The notes under the pieces: generated by a model
The model's database searches: none
The model's input: only the letters and a program-made list of their open reading frames with translations
Told to the model about the DNA's origin: nothing
Translations under genes and position numbers: made by a program
Source: Rhabditoides inermis
Taxonomy: Eukaryota > Nematoda > Chromadorea > Rhabditida > Rhabditidae
Length of the DNA: 64,000 nucleotides
Assembly: GCA_963966185.1 (NCBI GenBank)
Contig: CAWZYM010000114.1
Coordinates: 982,501-1,046,500, forward strand
Reading direction: 5' to 3'
Shown here: in pieces, positions 37,554 through 50,309 of the stretch
How positions within the stretch are numbered: the stretch's first letter is position 1
Layout: each line of letters begins with the position of its first letter

Positions 37554-40102
37554 AATCTTCGAAACACTCGTCGCTACAAATTCGCCGACGATTTTCTCTC
37601 TCTCGCTCCACTCTTCTCTCCGCGAGATCGACTCGGACCTCGGTGTGGTCGAACTCGTCCGCCCATCAAATGAACTATGGGCGTCGACTAAAAATGGCAT
37701 CAGAAACTGATCTGAAAGTATGAATCTTCGAAACACTCGTCGCTACAAATTCGCCCGACGATTTTCTCTCTCTCGCTCCACTCTTCTCTCCGCGAGATCG
37801 ACTCGGACCAAAGTCTGGTCGAACTCGTCCGCCCATCGAATGAAGTATGGGCGTCGACTAAAAACGGCATAAGAAATCGATCTGAAAGTATGAATCTTTG
37901 AAACACTCGTCGCTACAAATTCGCCTGACGATTTTCTCTCTCTCGCTCCACTCTCCTCTTCACGAGATCGACTCGGACCAAGGTCTGGTCGAACTCGTCC
38001 GCCCATCGAATGAAGTATGGGCGTCGACTAAAAACGGCATAAGAAACTAATCTGAAAGTATGAATCTTCGAAACACTCGTCGCTACAAATTCGCCCGACG
38101 ATTTTCTCTCTCTCGCTCCACTCTCCTCTCCGCGAGATAGACTCGGACCTCGGTGTGGTCGAACTCGTCCGCCCATCGAATGAAGTATGGGCGTCGACTA
38201 AAAACGGCATAAGAAACTAATCTGAAAGTATGAATCTTCGAAACACTCGTCGCTACAAATTCGCCCGACGATTTTTTGTCTCTCGCTCCACTCTCCTCTC
38301 CGCGAGATAGACTCGGACATCGGTCTGGTCGAACTCGTCCGCCCATCAAATGAACTATGGGCGTCGACTGAAAACGGCATAAGAAACTAATCTGAAAGTA
38401 TGAATCTTCGAAACACTCGTCGCTACAAATTCGCCCGACTATTTTCTCTCTCTCGCTCCACTCTTCTCTCCGCGAGATCGACTCGGACCTCGGTGTGGTC
38501 GAACTCGTCCGCCCATCAAATGAACTATGGGCGTCGACTAAAAATGGCATCAGAAACTGATCTGAAAGTATGAATCTTCGAAACACTCGTCGCTACAAAT
38601 TCGCCCGACGATTTTTTGTCTCTCGCTCCACTCTCCTCTCCGCGAGATAGACTCGGACATCGGTCTGGTCGAACTCGTCCGCCCATCAAATGAACTATGG
38701 GCGTCGACTGAAAACGGCATAAGAAACTAATCTGGAAGTATGAATCTTCGAAACACTCGTCGCTACAAATTCGCCCGACGATTTTTTGTCTCTCGCTCCA
38801 CTCTCCTCTCCGCGAGATAGACTCGGACCTCGGTGTGGTCGAACTCGTCCGCCCATCAAATGAACTATGGGCGTCGACTAAAAATGGCATCAGAAACTGA
38901 TTTGAAAGTATGAATCTTCGAAACACTCGTCGCTACAAATTCGCCCGACGATTTTTTGTCTCTCGCTCCACTCTCCTCTCCTCGAGATCGACTCGGACCT
39001 CGGTCTGGTCGAACTCGTCCGCCCATCAAATGAACTATGGGCGTCGACTAAAAACGGCATGAGAAACTGATCTGAAAGTATGAATCTTCGAAACACTCGT
39101 CGCTACAAATTCGCCCGACGATTTTTTGTCTCTCGCTCCACTCTCCTCTCCGCGAGATAGACTCGGACCTCGGTCTGGTCGAACTCGTCCGCCCATCAAA
39201 TGAACTACGGGCGTCGACTAAAAACGGCATAAGAAACTGATCTGAAAGTATGAATCTTCGAAACACTCGTCGCTACAAATTCGCCCGACGATTTTTTGTC
39301 TCTCGCTCCACTCTCCTCTCCGCGAGATAGACTCGGACCTCGGTCTGGTCGAACTCGTCCGTCCATCAAATGAACTATGGGCGTCGACTAAAAATGGCAT
39401 CAGAAACTGATCTGAAAGTATGAATCTTCGAAACACTCGTCGCTACAAATTCGCCCGACGATTTTTTGTCTCTCGCTCCACTCTCCTCTCCGCGAGATAG
39501 ACTCGGACCTCGGTCTGGTCGAACTCGTCCGCCCACCAAATGAACTATGGGCGTCGACTGAAAACGGCATAAGAAACTGATCTGAAAATATGAATCTTCG
39601 AAACACTCGTCGCTACAAATTCGCCCGACGATTTTTTGTCTCTCGCTCTACTCTCCTCTTCACGAGATCGACTCGGACCAAGGTCTGGTCGAACTCGTCC
39701 GCCCATCGAATGAAGTATGGGCGTCGACTAAAAACGGCATAAGAAACTAATCGGAAAGTATGAATCTTCGAAATACTCGTCGCTACAAATTCGCCCGACG
39801 ATTTTCTCTCTCTCGCTCCACTCTTCTCTCCGCGAGATCGACTCGGACCTCGGTGTGGTCGAACTCGTCCGCCCATCAAATGAACTATGGGCGTCGTCTA
39901 AAAATGGCATCAGAAACTGATCTGAAAGTATGAATCTTCGAAACACTCGTCGCTACAAATTTGCCCGACGATTTTCTCTCTCTCGCTCCACTCTCCTCTT
40001 CACGAGATCGACTCGGACCTCGGTCTGGTCGAACTCGTCCGCCCATCAAATGAACTATGGGCGTCGACTAAAAATGGCATCAGAAACTGATCTGAAAGTA
40101 TG

Positions 40103-40276
40103 AATCTTCGAAACACTCGTCGCTACAAATTCGCCCGACGATTTTCTCTCTCTCGCTCCACTCTCCTCTTCACGAGATCGACTCGGACCAAGGTCTGGTC
40201 GAATTCGTCTGCCCATCGAATGAACTATGGGCGTCGACTAAAAATAAATGGCATCAGAAATTGATCTGAAAGTATG
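40103..40276. repeat. 174-bp monomer with 4-bp insertion
   Basis: CTAAAAATGGCATC is expanded to CTAAAAATAAATGGCATC, a gain of AAAT at the A/T tract. The only other copy is 47,076-47,249, which also has AGCATC. Both have ATTCGTCTGC and CATCGAATGAACTAT, a hybrid of two otherwise separate variant combinations. Confidence 0.92.
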
Positions 40277-41126
40277 AATCTTCGAAACACTCGTCGCTAC
40301 AAATTCGCCCGACGATTTTTTGTCTCTCGCTCCACTCTCCTCTCCGCGAGATAGACTCGGACATCGGTCTGGTCGAACTCGTCCGCCCATCAAATGAACT
40401 ATGGGCGTCGACTGAAAACGGCATAAGAAACTAATCTGGAAGTATGAATCTTCGATACACTCGTCGCTACAAATTCGCCCGACGATTTTTTGTCTCTCGC
40501 TCCACTCTCCTCTCCGCGAGATAGACTCGGACCTCGGTGTGGTCGAACTCGTCCGCCCATCAAATGAACTATGGGCGTCGACTAAAAATGGCATCAGAAA
40601 CTGATTTGAAAGTATGAATCTTCGAAACACTCGTCGCTACAAATTCGCCCGACGATTTTTTGTCTCTCGCTCCACTCTCCTCTCCTCGAGATCGACTCGG
40701 ACCTCGGTCTGGTCGAACTCGTCCGCCCATCAAATGAACTATGGGCGTCGACTAAAAACGGCATGAGAAACTGATCTGAAAGTATGAATCTTCGAAACAC
40801 TCGTCGCTACAAATTCGCCCGACGATTTTTTGTCTCTCGCTCCACTCTCCTCTCCGCGAGATAGACTCGGACCTCGGTCTGGTCGAACTCGTCCGTCCAT
40901 CAAATGAACTATGGGCGTCGACTAAAAATGGCATCAGAAACTGATCTGAAAGTATGAATCTTCGAAACACTCGTCGCTACAAATTCGCCCGACGATTTTT
41001 TGTCTCTCGCTCCACTCTCCTCTCCGCGAGATAGACTCGGACCTCGGTCTGGTCGAACTCGTCCACCCACCAAATGAACTATGGGCGTCGACTGAAAACG
41101 GCATAAGAAACTGATCTGAAAATATG

Positions 41127-42146
41127 AATCTTCGAAACACTCGTCGCTACAAATTCGCCCGACGATTTTTTGTCTCTCGCTCTACTCTCCTCTTCACGAG
41201 ATCGACTCGGACCAAGGTCTGGTCGAACTCGTCCGCCCATCAAATGAACTATGGGCGTCGACTAAAAACGGCATAAGAAACTAATCGGAAAGTATGAATC
41301 TTCGAAAGACTCGTCGCTACAAATTCGCCCGACGATTTTCTCTCTCTCGCTCCACTCTTCTCTCCGCGAGATCGACTCGGACCTCGGTGTGGTCGAACTC
41401 GTCCGCCCATCAAATGAACTATGGGCGTCGTCTAAAAATGGCATCAGAAACTGATCTGAAAGTATGAATCTTCGAAACACTCGTCGCTACAAATTCGCCC
41501 GACGATTTTCTCTCTCTCGCTCCACTCTCCTCTTCACGAGATCGACTCGGACCTCGGTCTGGTCGAACTCGTCCGCCCATCAAATGAACTATGGGCGTCG
41601 ACTGAAAACGGCATAAGAAACTAATCTGGAAGTATGAATCTTCGAAACACTCGTCGCTACAAATTCGCCCGACGATTTTTTGTCTCTCGCTCCACTCTCC
41701 TCTCCGCGAGATAGACTCGGACCTCGGTGTGGTCGAACTCGTCCGCCCATCAAATGAACTATGGGCGTCGACTAAAAATGGCATCAGAAACTGATTTGAA
41801 AGTATGAATCTTCGAAACACTCGTCGCTACAAATTCGCCCGACGATTTTCTCTCTCTCGCTCCACTCTTCTCTCCGCGAGATCGACTCGGACCTCGGTCT
41901 GGTCGAACTTGTCCGCCCATCAAATGAACTATGGGCGTCGACTAAAAACGGCATGAGAAACTGATCTGAAAGTATGAATCTTCGAAACACTCGTCGCTAC
42001 AAATTCGCCCGACGATTTTTTGTCTCTCGCTCCACTCTCCTCTCCGCGAGATAGACTCGGACCTCGGTCTGGTCGAACTCGTCCACCCACCAAATGAACT
42101 ATGGGCGTCGACTGAAAACGGCATAAGAAACTGATCTGAAAATATG
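41127..42146. repeat. 1,020-bp (6-monomer) unit, copy a
   Basis: Order: CTCTACTC with ACCAAG and ATCGGAAAG; CGAAAGACTCG with GTCGTCTAAA; CTC/CTTCA/ACCTCG with TGGAAG; GTGTGG with GATTTG; CTC/CTTCTC with CATGAG; CCACCCACC with AAAATATG. The unit recurs at 42,147-43,166, 50,310-51,329 and 51,330-52,349, with a partial at 48,100-48,701. In copy a the first monomer has CAAATGAAC in place of GAATGAAGT. Confidence 0.88.
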
Positions 42147-43166
42147 AATCTTCGAAACACTCGTCGCTACAAATTCGCCCGACGATTTTTTGTCTCTCGC
42201 TCTACTCTCCTCTTCACGAGATCGACTCGGACCAAGGTCTGGTCGAACTCGTCCGCCCATCGAATGAAGTATGGGCGTCGACTAAAAACGGCATAAGAAA
42301 CTAATCGGAAAGTATGAATCTTCGAAAGACTCGTCGCTACAAATTCGCCCGACGATTTTCTCTCTCTCGCTCCACTCTTCTCTCCGCGAGATCGACTCGG
42401 ACCTCGGTGTGGTCGAACTCGTCCGCCCATCAAATGAACTATGGGCGTCGTCTAAAAATGGCATCAGAAACTGATCTGAAAGTATGAATCTTCGAAACAC
42501 TCGTCGCTACAAATTCGCCCGACGATTTTCTCTCTCTCGCTCCACTCTCCTCTTCACGAGATCGACTCGGACCTCGGTCTGGTCGAACTCGTCCGCCCAT
42601 CAAATGAACTATGGGCGTCGACTGAAAACGGCATAAGAAACTAATCTGGAAGTATGAATCTTCGAAACACTCGTCGCTACAAATTCGCCCGACGATTTTT
42701 TGTCTCTCGCTCCACTCTCCTCTCCGCGAGATAGACTCGGACCTCGGTGTGGTCGAACTCGTCCGCCCATCAAATGAACTATGGGCGTCGACTAAAAATG
42801 GCATCAGAAACTGATTTGAAAGTATGAATCTTCGAAACACTCGTCGCTACAAATTCGCCCGACGATTTTCTCTCTCTCGCTCCACTCTTCTCTCCGCGAG
42901 ATCGACTCGGACCTCGGTCTGGTCGAACTCGTCCGCCCATCAAATGAACTATGGGCGTCGACTAAAAACGGCATGAGAAACTGATCTGAAAGTATGAATC
43001 TTCGAAACACTCGTCGCTACAAATTCGCCCGACGATTTTTTGTCTCTCGCTCCACTCTCCTCTCCGCGAGATAGACTCGGACCTCGGTCTGGTCGAACTC
43101 GTCCGCCCATCAAATGAACTATGGGCGTCGACTAAAAACGACATAAGAAACTGATCTGAAAATATG
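42147..43166. repeat. 1,020-bp unit, copy b
   Basis: Same order as 41,127-42,146, but the sixth monomer is of the ACGACATAAG type rather than CCACCCACC. The sequence then passes into a CTCTACTC monomer carrying a unique CTTCTCGAG (43,232 region), a CTTATCTGTGAG monomer (43,337) and a CTTCAAAAC/CGCTCGACG monomer (43,507). Confidence 0.86.
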
Positions 43167-44446
43167 AATCTTCGAAACACTCGTCGCTACAAATTCGCCC
43201 GACGATTTTTTGTCTCTCGCTCTACTCTCCTCTTCTCGAGATCGACTCGGACCAAGGTCTGGTCGAACTCGTCCGCCCATCGAATGAAGTATGGGCGTCG
43301 ACTAAAAACGGCATAAGAAACTAATCTGAAAGTATGAATCTTCGAAACACTCGTCGCTACAAATTCGCCCGACGATTTTCTCTCTCTCGCTCCACTCTCC
43401 TCTTCACGAGATCGACTCGGACCTCGGTCTGGTCGAACTCGTCCGCCCATCAAATGAACTATGGGCGTCGACTAAAAACGGCATAAGAAACTTATCTGTG
43501 AGTATGAATCTTCAAAACACTCGTCGCTACAAATTCGCTCGACGATTTTTTGTCTCTCGCTCCACTCTTCTCTCCGCGAGATCGACTCGGACCTCGGTGT
43601 GGTCGAACTCGTCCGCCCATCAAATGAACTATGGGCGTCGACTAAAAATGGCATCAGAAACTGATCTGAAAGTATGAATCTTCAAAACACTCGTCGCTAC
43701 AAATTCGCCCGACGATTTTTTGTCTCTCGCTCCACTCTCCTCTCCGCGAGATAGACTCGGACCTCGGTCTGGTCGAACTCGTCCGCCCATCAAATGAACT
43801 ATGGGCGTCGACTAAAAACGACATAAGAAACTGATCTGAAAATATGAATCTTCGAAACACTCGTCGCTACAAATTCGCCCGACGATTTTTTGTCTCTCGC
43901 TCTACTCTCCTCTTCACGAGATCGACTCGGACCAAGGTCTGGTCGAACTCGTCCGCCCATCGAATGAAGTATGGGCGTCGACTAAAAACGGCATAAGAAA
44001 CTAATCTGAAAGTATGAATCTTCGAAACACTCGTCGCTACAAATTCGCCCGACGATTTTCTCTCTCTCGCTCCACTCTTCTCTCCGCGAGATCGACTCGG
44101 ACCTCGGTGTGGTCGAACTCGTCCGCCCATCAAATGAACTATGGGCGTCGACTAAAAATGGCATCAGAAACTGATCTGAAAGTATGAATCTTCGAAACAC
44201 TCGTCGCTACAAATTCGCCCGACGATTTTCTCTCTCTCGCTCCACTCTTCTCTCCGCGAGATCGACTCGGACCAAAGTCTGGTCGAACTCGTCCGCCCAT
44301 CGAATGAAGTATGGGCGTCGACTAAAAACGGCATAAGAAACTAATCTGAAAGTATGAATCTTCGAAACACTCGTCGCTACAAATTCGCCCGACGATTTTC
44401 TCTCTCTCGCTCCACCCTCCTCTTCACGAGATCGACTCGGACCAAG

Positions 44447-47400
44447 GTCTGGTCGAACTCGTCCGCCCATCGAATGAAGTATGGGCGTCGACTAAAAACG
44501 GCATAAGAAACTAATCTGAAAGTATGAATCTTCGAAACACTCGTCGCTACAAATTCGCCGACGATTTTCTCTCTCTCGCTCCACTCTTCTCTCCGCGAGA
44601 TCGACTCGGACCTCGGTGTGGTCGAACTCGTCCGCCCATCAAATGAACTATGGGCGTCGACTAAAAATGGCATCAGAAACTGATCTGAAAGTATGAATCT
44701 TCGAAACACTCGTCGCTACAAATTCGCCCGACGATTTTCTCTCTCTCGCTCCACTCTTCTCTCCGCGAGATCGACTCGGACCAAAGTCTGGTCGAACTCG
44801 TCCGCCCATCGAATGAAGTATGGGCGTCGACTAAAAACGGCATAAGAAATCGATCTGAAAGTATGAATCTTTGAAACACTCGTCGCTACAAATTCGCCTG
44901 ACGATTTTCTCTCTCTCGCTCCACTCTCCTCTTCACGAGATCGACTCGGACCAAGGTCTGGTCGAACTCGTCCGCCCATCGAATGAAGTATGGGCGTCGA
45001 CTAAAAACGGCATAAGAAACTAATCTGAAAGTATGAATCTTCGAAACACTCGTCGCTACAAATTCGCCCGACGATTTTCTCTCTCTCGCTCCACTCTCCT
45101 CTCCGCGAGATAGACTCGGACCTCGGTGTGGTCGAACTCGTCCGCCCATCGAATGAAGTATGGGCGTCGACTAAAAACGGCATAAGAAACTAATCTGAAA
45201 GTATGAATCTTCGAAACACTCGTCGCTACAAATTCGCCCGACGATTTTTTGTCTCTCGCTCCACTCTCCTCTCCGCGAGATAGACTCGGACATCGGTCTG
45301 GTCGAACTCGTCCGCCCATCAAATGAACTATGGGCGTCGACTGAAAACGGCATAAGAAACTAATCTGAAAGTATGAATCTTCGAAACACTCGTCGCTACA
45401 AATTCGCCCGACTATTTTCTCTCTCTCGCTCCACTCTTCTCTCCGCGAGATCGACTCGGACCTCGGTGTGGTCGAACTCGTCCGCCCATCAAATGAACTA
45501 TGGGCGTCGACTAAAAATGGCATCAGAAACTGATCTGAAAGTATGAATCTTCGAAACACTCGTCGCTACAAATTCGCCCGACGATTTTTTGTCTCTCGCT
45601 CCACTCTCCTCTCCGCGAGATAGACTCGGACATCGGTCTGGTCGAACTCGTCCGCCCATCAAATGAACTATGGGCGTCGACTGAAAACGGCATAAAAAAC
45701 TAATCTGGAAGTATGAATCTTCGAAACACTCGTCGCTACAAATTCGCCCGACGATTTTTTGTCTCTCGCTCCACTCTCCTCTCCGCGAGATAGACTCGGA
45801 CCTCGGTGTGGTCGAACTCGTCCGCCCATCAAATGAACTATGGGCGTCGACTAAAAATGGCATCAGAAACTGATTTGAAAGTATGAATCTTCGAAACACT
45901 CGTCGCTACAAATTCGCCCGACGATTTTTTGTCTCTCGCTCCACTCTCCTCTCCTCGAGATCGACTCGGACCTCGGTCTGGTCGAACTCGTCCGCCCATC
46001 AAATGAACTATGGGCGTCGACTAAAAACGGCATGAGAAACTGATCTGAAAATATGAATCTTCGAAACACTCGTCGCTACAAATTCGCCCGACGATTTTTT
46101 GTCTCTCGCTCCACTCTCCTCTCCGCGAGATAGACTCGGACCTCGGTCTGGTCGAACTCGTCCGCCCATCAAATGAACTACGGGCGTCGACTAAAAACGG
46201 CATAAGAAACTGATCTGAAAGTATGAATCTTCGAAACACTCGTCGCTACAAATTCGCCCGACGATTTTTTGTCTCTCGCTCCACTCTCCTCTCCGCGAGA
46301 TAGACTCGGACCTCGGTCTGGTCGAACTCGTCCGTCCATCAAATGAACTATGGGCGTCGACTAAAAATGGCATCAGAAACTGATCTGAAAGTATGAATCT
46401 TCGAAACACTCGTCGCTACAAATTCGCCCGACGATTTTTTGTCTCTCGCTCCACTCTCCTCTCCGCGAGATAGACTCGGACCTCGGTCTGGTCGAACTCG
46501 TCCGCCCACCAAATGAACTATGGGCGTCGACTGAAAACGGCATAAGAAACTGATCTGAAAATATGAATCTTCGAAACACTCGTCGCTACAAATTCGCCCG
46601 ACGATTTTTTGTCTCTCGCTCTACTCTCCTCTTCACGAGATCGACTCGGACCAAGGTCTGGTCGAACTCGTCCGCCCATCGAATGAAGTATGGGCGTCGA
46701 CTAAAAACGGCATAAGAAACTAATCGGAAAGTATGAATCTTCGAAATACTCGTCGCTACAAATTCGCCCGACGATTTTCTCTCTCTCGCTCCACTCTTCT
46801 CTCCGCGAGATCGACTCGGACCTCGGTGTGGTCGAACTCGTCCGCCCATCAAATGAACTATGGGCGTCGTCTAAAAATGGCATCAGAAACTGATCTGAAA
46901 GTATGAATCTTCGAAACACTCGTCGCTACAAATTTGCCCGACGATTTTCTCTCTCTCGCTCCACTCTCCTCTTCACGAGATCGACTCGGACCTCGGTCTG
47001 GTCGAACTCGTCCGCCCATCAAATGAACTATGGGCGTCGACTAAAAATGGCATCAGAAACTGATCTGAAAGTATGAATCTTCGAAACACTCGTCGCTACA
47101 AATTCGCCCGACGATTTTCTCTCTCTCGCTCCACTCTCCTCTTCACGAGATCGACTCGGACCAAGGTCTGGTCGAATTCGTCTGCCCATCGAATGAACTA
47201 TGGGCGTCGACTAAAAATAAATAGCATCAGAAATTGATCTGAAAGTATGAATCTTCGAAACACTCGTCGCTACAAATTCGCCCGACGATTTTTTGTCTCT
47301 CGCTCCACTCTCCTCTCCGCGAGATAGACTCGGACATCGGTCTGGTCGAACTCGTCCGCCCATCAAATGAACTATGGGCGTCGACTGAAAACGGCATAAG

Positions 47401-48701
47401 AAACTAATCTGGAAGTATGAATCTTCGATACACTCGTCGCTACAAATTCGCCCGACGATTTTTTGTCTCTCGCTCCACTCTCCTCTCCGCGAGATAGACT
47501 CGGACCTCGGTGTGGTCGAACTCGTCCGCCCATCAAATGAACTATGGGCGTCGACTAAAAATGGCATCAGAAACTGATTTGAAAGTATGAATCTTCGAAA
47601 CACTCGTCGCTACAAATTCGCCCGACGATTTTTTGTCTCTCGCTCCACTCTCCTCTCCTCGAGATCGACTCGGACCTCGGTCTGGTCGAACTCGTCCGCC
47701 CATCAAATGAACTATGGGCGTCGACTAAAAACGGCATGAGAAACTGATCTGAAAGTATGAATCTTCGAAACACTCGTCGCTACAAATTCGCCCGACGATT
47801 TTTTGTCTCTCGCTCCACTCTCCTCTCCGCGAGATAGACTCGGACCTCGGTCTGGTCGAACTCGTCCGTCCATCAAATGAACTATGGGCGTCGACTAAAA
47901 ATGGCATCAGAAACTGATCTGAAAGTATGAATCTTCGAAACACTCGTCGCTACAAATTCGCCCGACGATTTTTTGTCTCTCGCTCCACTCTCCTCTCCGC
48001 GAGATAGACTCGGACCTCGGTCTGGTCGAACTCGTCCACCCACCAAATGAACTATGGGCGTCGACTGAAAACGGCATAAGAAACTGATCTGAAAATATGA
48101 ATCTTCGAAACACTCGTCGCTACAAATTCGCCCGACGATTTTTTGTCTCTCGCTCTACTCTCCTCTTCACGAGATCGACTCGGACCAAGGTCTGGTCGAA
48201 CTCGTCCGCCCATCGAATGAAGTATGGGCGTCGACTAAAAACGGCATAAGAAACTAATCGGAAAGTATGAATCTTCGAAAGACTCGTCGCTACAAATTCG
48301 CCCGACGATTTTCTCTCTCTCGCTCCACTCTTCTCTCCGCGAGATCGACTCGGACCTCGGTGTGGTCGAACTCGTCCGCCCATCAAATGAACTATGGGCG
48401 TCGTCTAAAAATGGCATCAGAAACTGATCTGAAAGTATGAATCTTCGAAACACTCGTCGCTACAAATTCGCCCGACGATTTTCTCTCTCTCGCTCCACTC
48501 TCCTCTTCACGAGATCGACTCGGACCTCGGTCTGGTCGAACTCGTCCGCCCATCAAATGAACTATGGGCGTCGACTGAAAACGGCATAAGAAACTAATCT
48601 GGAAGTATGAATCTTCGAAACACTCGTCGCTACAAATTCGCCCGACGATTTTTTGTCTCTCGCTCCACTCTCCTCTCCGCGAGATAGACTCGGACCTCGG
48701 T
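44447..48701. repeat. 6,973-bp duplication, copy 2, left part
   Basis: Landmarks of copy 1 recur 6,973 bp to the right: P at 44,527, ATCGAT near 44,849, GCCTGACG near 44,897 and the 174-bp monomer at 47,076. Several differences are visible, so this pair looks older than the 9.5-kb pair: CATAAAAAAC near 45,691, AAAATATG near 46,050, AAATAGCATC near 47,222, and GAATGAAGT at 48,213-48,222 where copy 1 has CAAATGAACT. Similarity breaks at 48,702 (C versus G at 41,729). Confidence 0.87.
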
Positions 48702-50276
48702 CTGGTCGAACTCGTCCACCCACCAAATGAACTATGGGCGTCGACTGAAAACGGCATAAGAAACTGATCTGAAAATATGAATCTTCGAAACACTCGTCGC
48801 TACAAATTCGCCCGACGATTTTTTGTCTCTCGCTCCACTCTCCTCTCCTCGAGATCGACTCGGACCTCGGTCTGGTCGAACTCGTCCGCCCATCAAATGA
48901 ACTATGGGCGTCGACTAAAAACGGCATGAGAAACTGATCTGAAAGTATGAATCTTCGAAACACTCGTCGCTACAAATTCGCCCGACGATTTTTTGTCTCT
49001 CGCTCCACTCTCCTCTCCGCGAGATAGACTCGGACCTCGGTCTGGTCGAACTCGTCCGTCCATCAAATGAACTATGGGCGTCGACTAAAAACGGCATGAG
49101 AAACTGATCTGAAAGTATGAATCTTCGAAACACTCGTCGCTACAAATTCGCCCGACGATTTTTTGTCTCTCGCTCCACTCTCCTCTCCGCGAGATAGACT
49201 CGGACCTCGGTCTGGTCGAACTCGTCCGTCCATCAAATGAACTATGGGCGTCGACTAAAAATGGCATCAGAAACTGATCTGAAAGTATGAATCTTCGAAA
49301 CACTCGTCGCTACAAATTCGCCCGACGATTTTTTGTCTCTCGCTCCACTCTCCTCTCCGCGAGATAGACTCGGACCTCGGTCTGGTCGAACTCGTCCACC
49401 CACCAAATGAACTATGGGCGTCGACTAAAAACGGCATAAGAAACTGATCTGAAAGTATAAATCTTCGAAACACTCGTCGCTACAAATTTGCCCGACGATT
49501 TTTTGTCTCTCGCTCCACTCTCCTCTCCGCGAGATAGACTCGGACCTCGGTCTGGTCGAACTCGTCCACCCACCAAATGAACTATGGGCGTCGACTGAAA
49601 ACGGCATAAGAAACTGATCTGAAAATATGAATCTTCGAAACACTCGTCGCTACAAATTCGCCCGACGATTTTTTGTCTCTCGCTCCACTCTCCTCTCCTC
49701 GAGATCGACTCGGACCTCGGTCTGGTCGAACTCGTCCGCCCATCAAATGAACTATGGGCGTCGACTAAAAACGGCATGAGAAACTGATCTGAAAGTATGA
49801 ATCTTCGAAACACTCGTCGCTACAAATTCGCCCGACGATTTTTTGTCTCTCGCTCCACTCTCCTCTCCGCGAGATAGACTCGGACCTCGGTCTGGTCGAA
49901 CTCGTCCGTCCATCAAATGAACTATGGGCGTCGACTAAAAACGGCATGAGAAACTGATCTGAAAGTATGAATCTTCGAAACACTCGTCGCTACAAATTCG
50001 CCCGACGATTTTTTGTCTCTCGCTCCACTCTCCTCTCCGCGAGATAGACTCGGACCTCGGTCTGGTCGAACTCGTCCGTCCATCAAATGAACTATGGGCG
50101 TCGACTAAAAATGGCATCAGAAACTGATCTGAAAGTATGAATCTTCGAAACACTCGTCGCTACAAATTCGCCCGACGATTTTTTGTCTCTCGCTCCACTC
50201 TCCTCTCCGCGAGATAGACTCGGACCTCGGTCTGGTCGAACTCGTCCACCCACCAAATGAACTATGGGCGTCGACT
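48640..50276. repeat. 850-bp (5-monomer) tandem pair
   Basis: The series CTCGAG monomer (48,780), two CGTCCGTCC monomers, and two CCACCCACC monomers is repeated from the CTCGAG monomer at 49,630. The second copy ends after its first CCACCCACC monomer, at about 50,276. The second CCACCCACC monomer of copy one starts after a TATAAATC change and has AATTTGCC. The pair is absent from the first copy of the 6,973-bp duplication and provides most of the extra 13 monomers in the second. Confidence 0.84.
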
Positions 50277-50309
50277 GAAAACGGCATAAGAAACTGATCT
50301 GAAAATATG

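Larger units (their letters stand above)
37474..44446. repeat. 6,973-bp duplication, copy 1
   Basis: Forty-one monomers. Landmarks: P at 37,554; a monomer ending GAAATCGATCTG (ATCGAT near 37,876); a CTTTGAAAC/GCCTGACG monomer at 37,893; a 174-bp monomer at 40,103; CCACCCACC monomers at 40,957 and 41,977; CTCTACTC monomers; and ACGACATAAG monomers at 42,997 and 43,676. The left limit is A/G at 37,473 versus 44,446. It includes two copies of a 1,020-bp unit. Confidence 0.88.
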
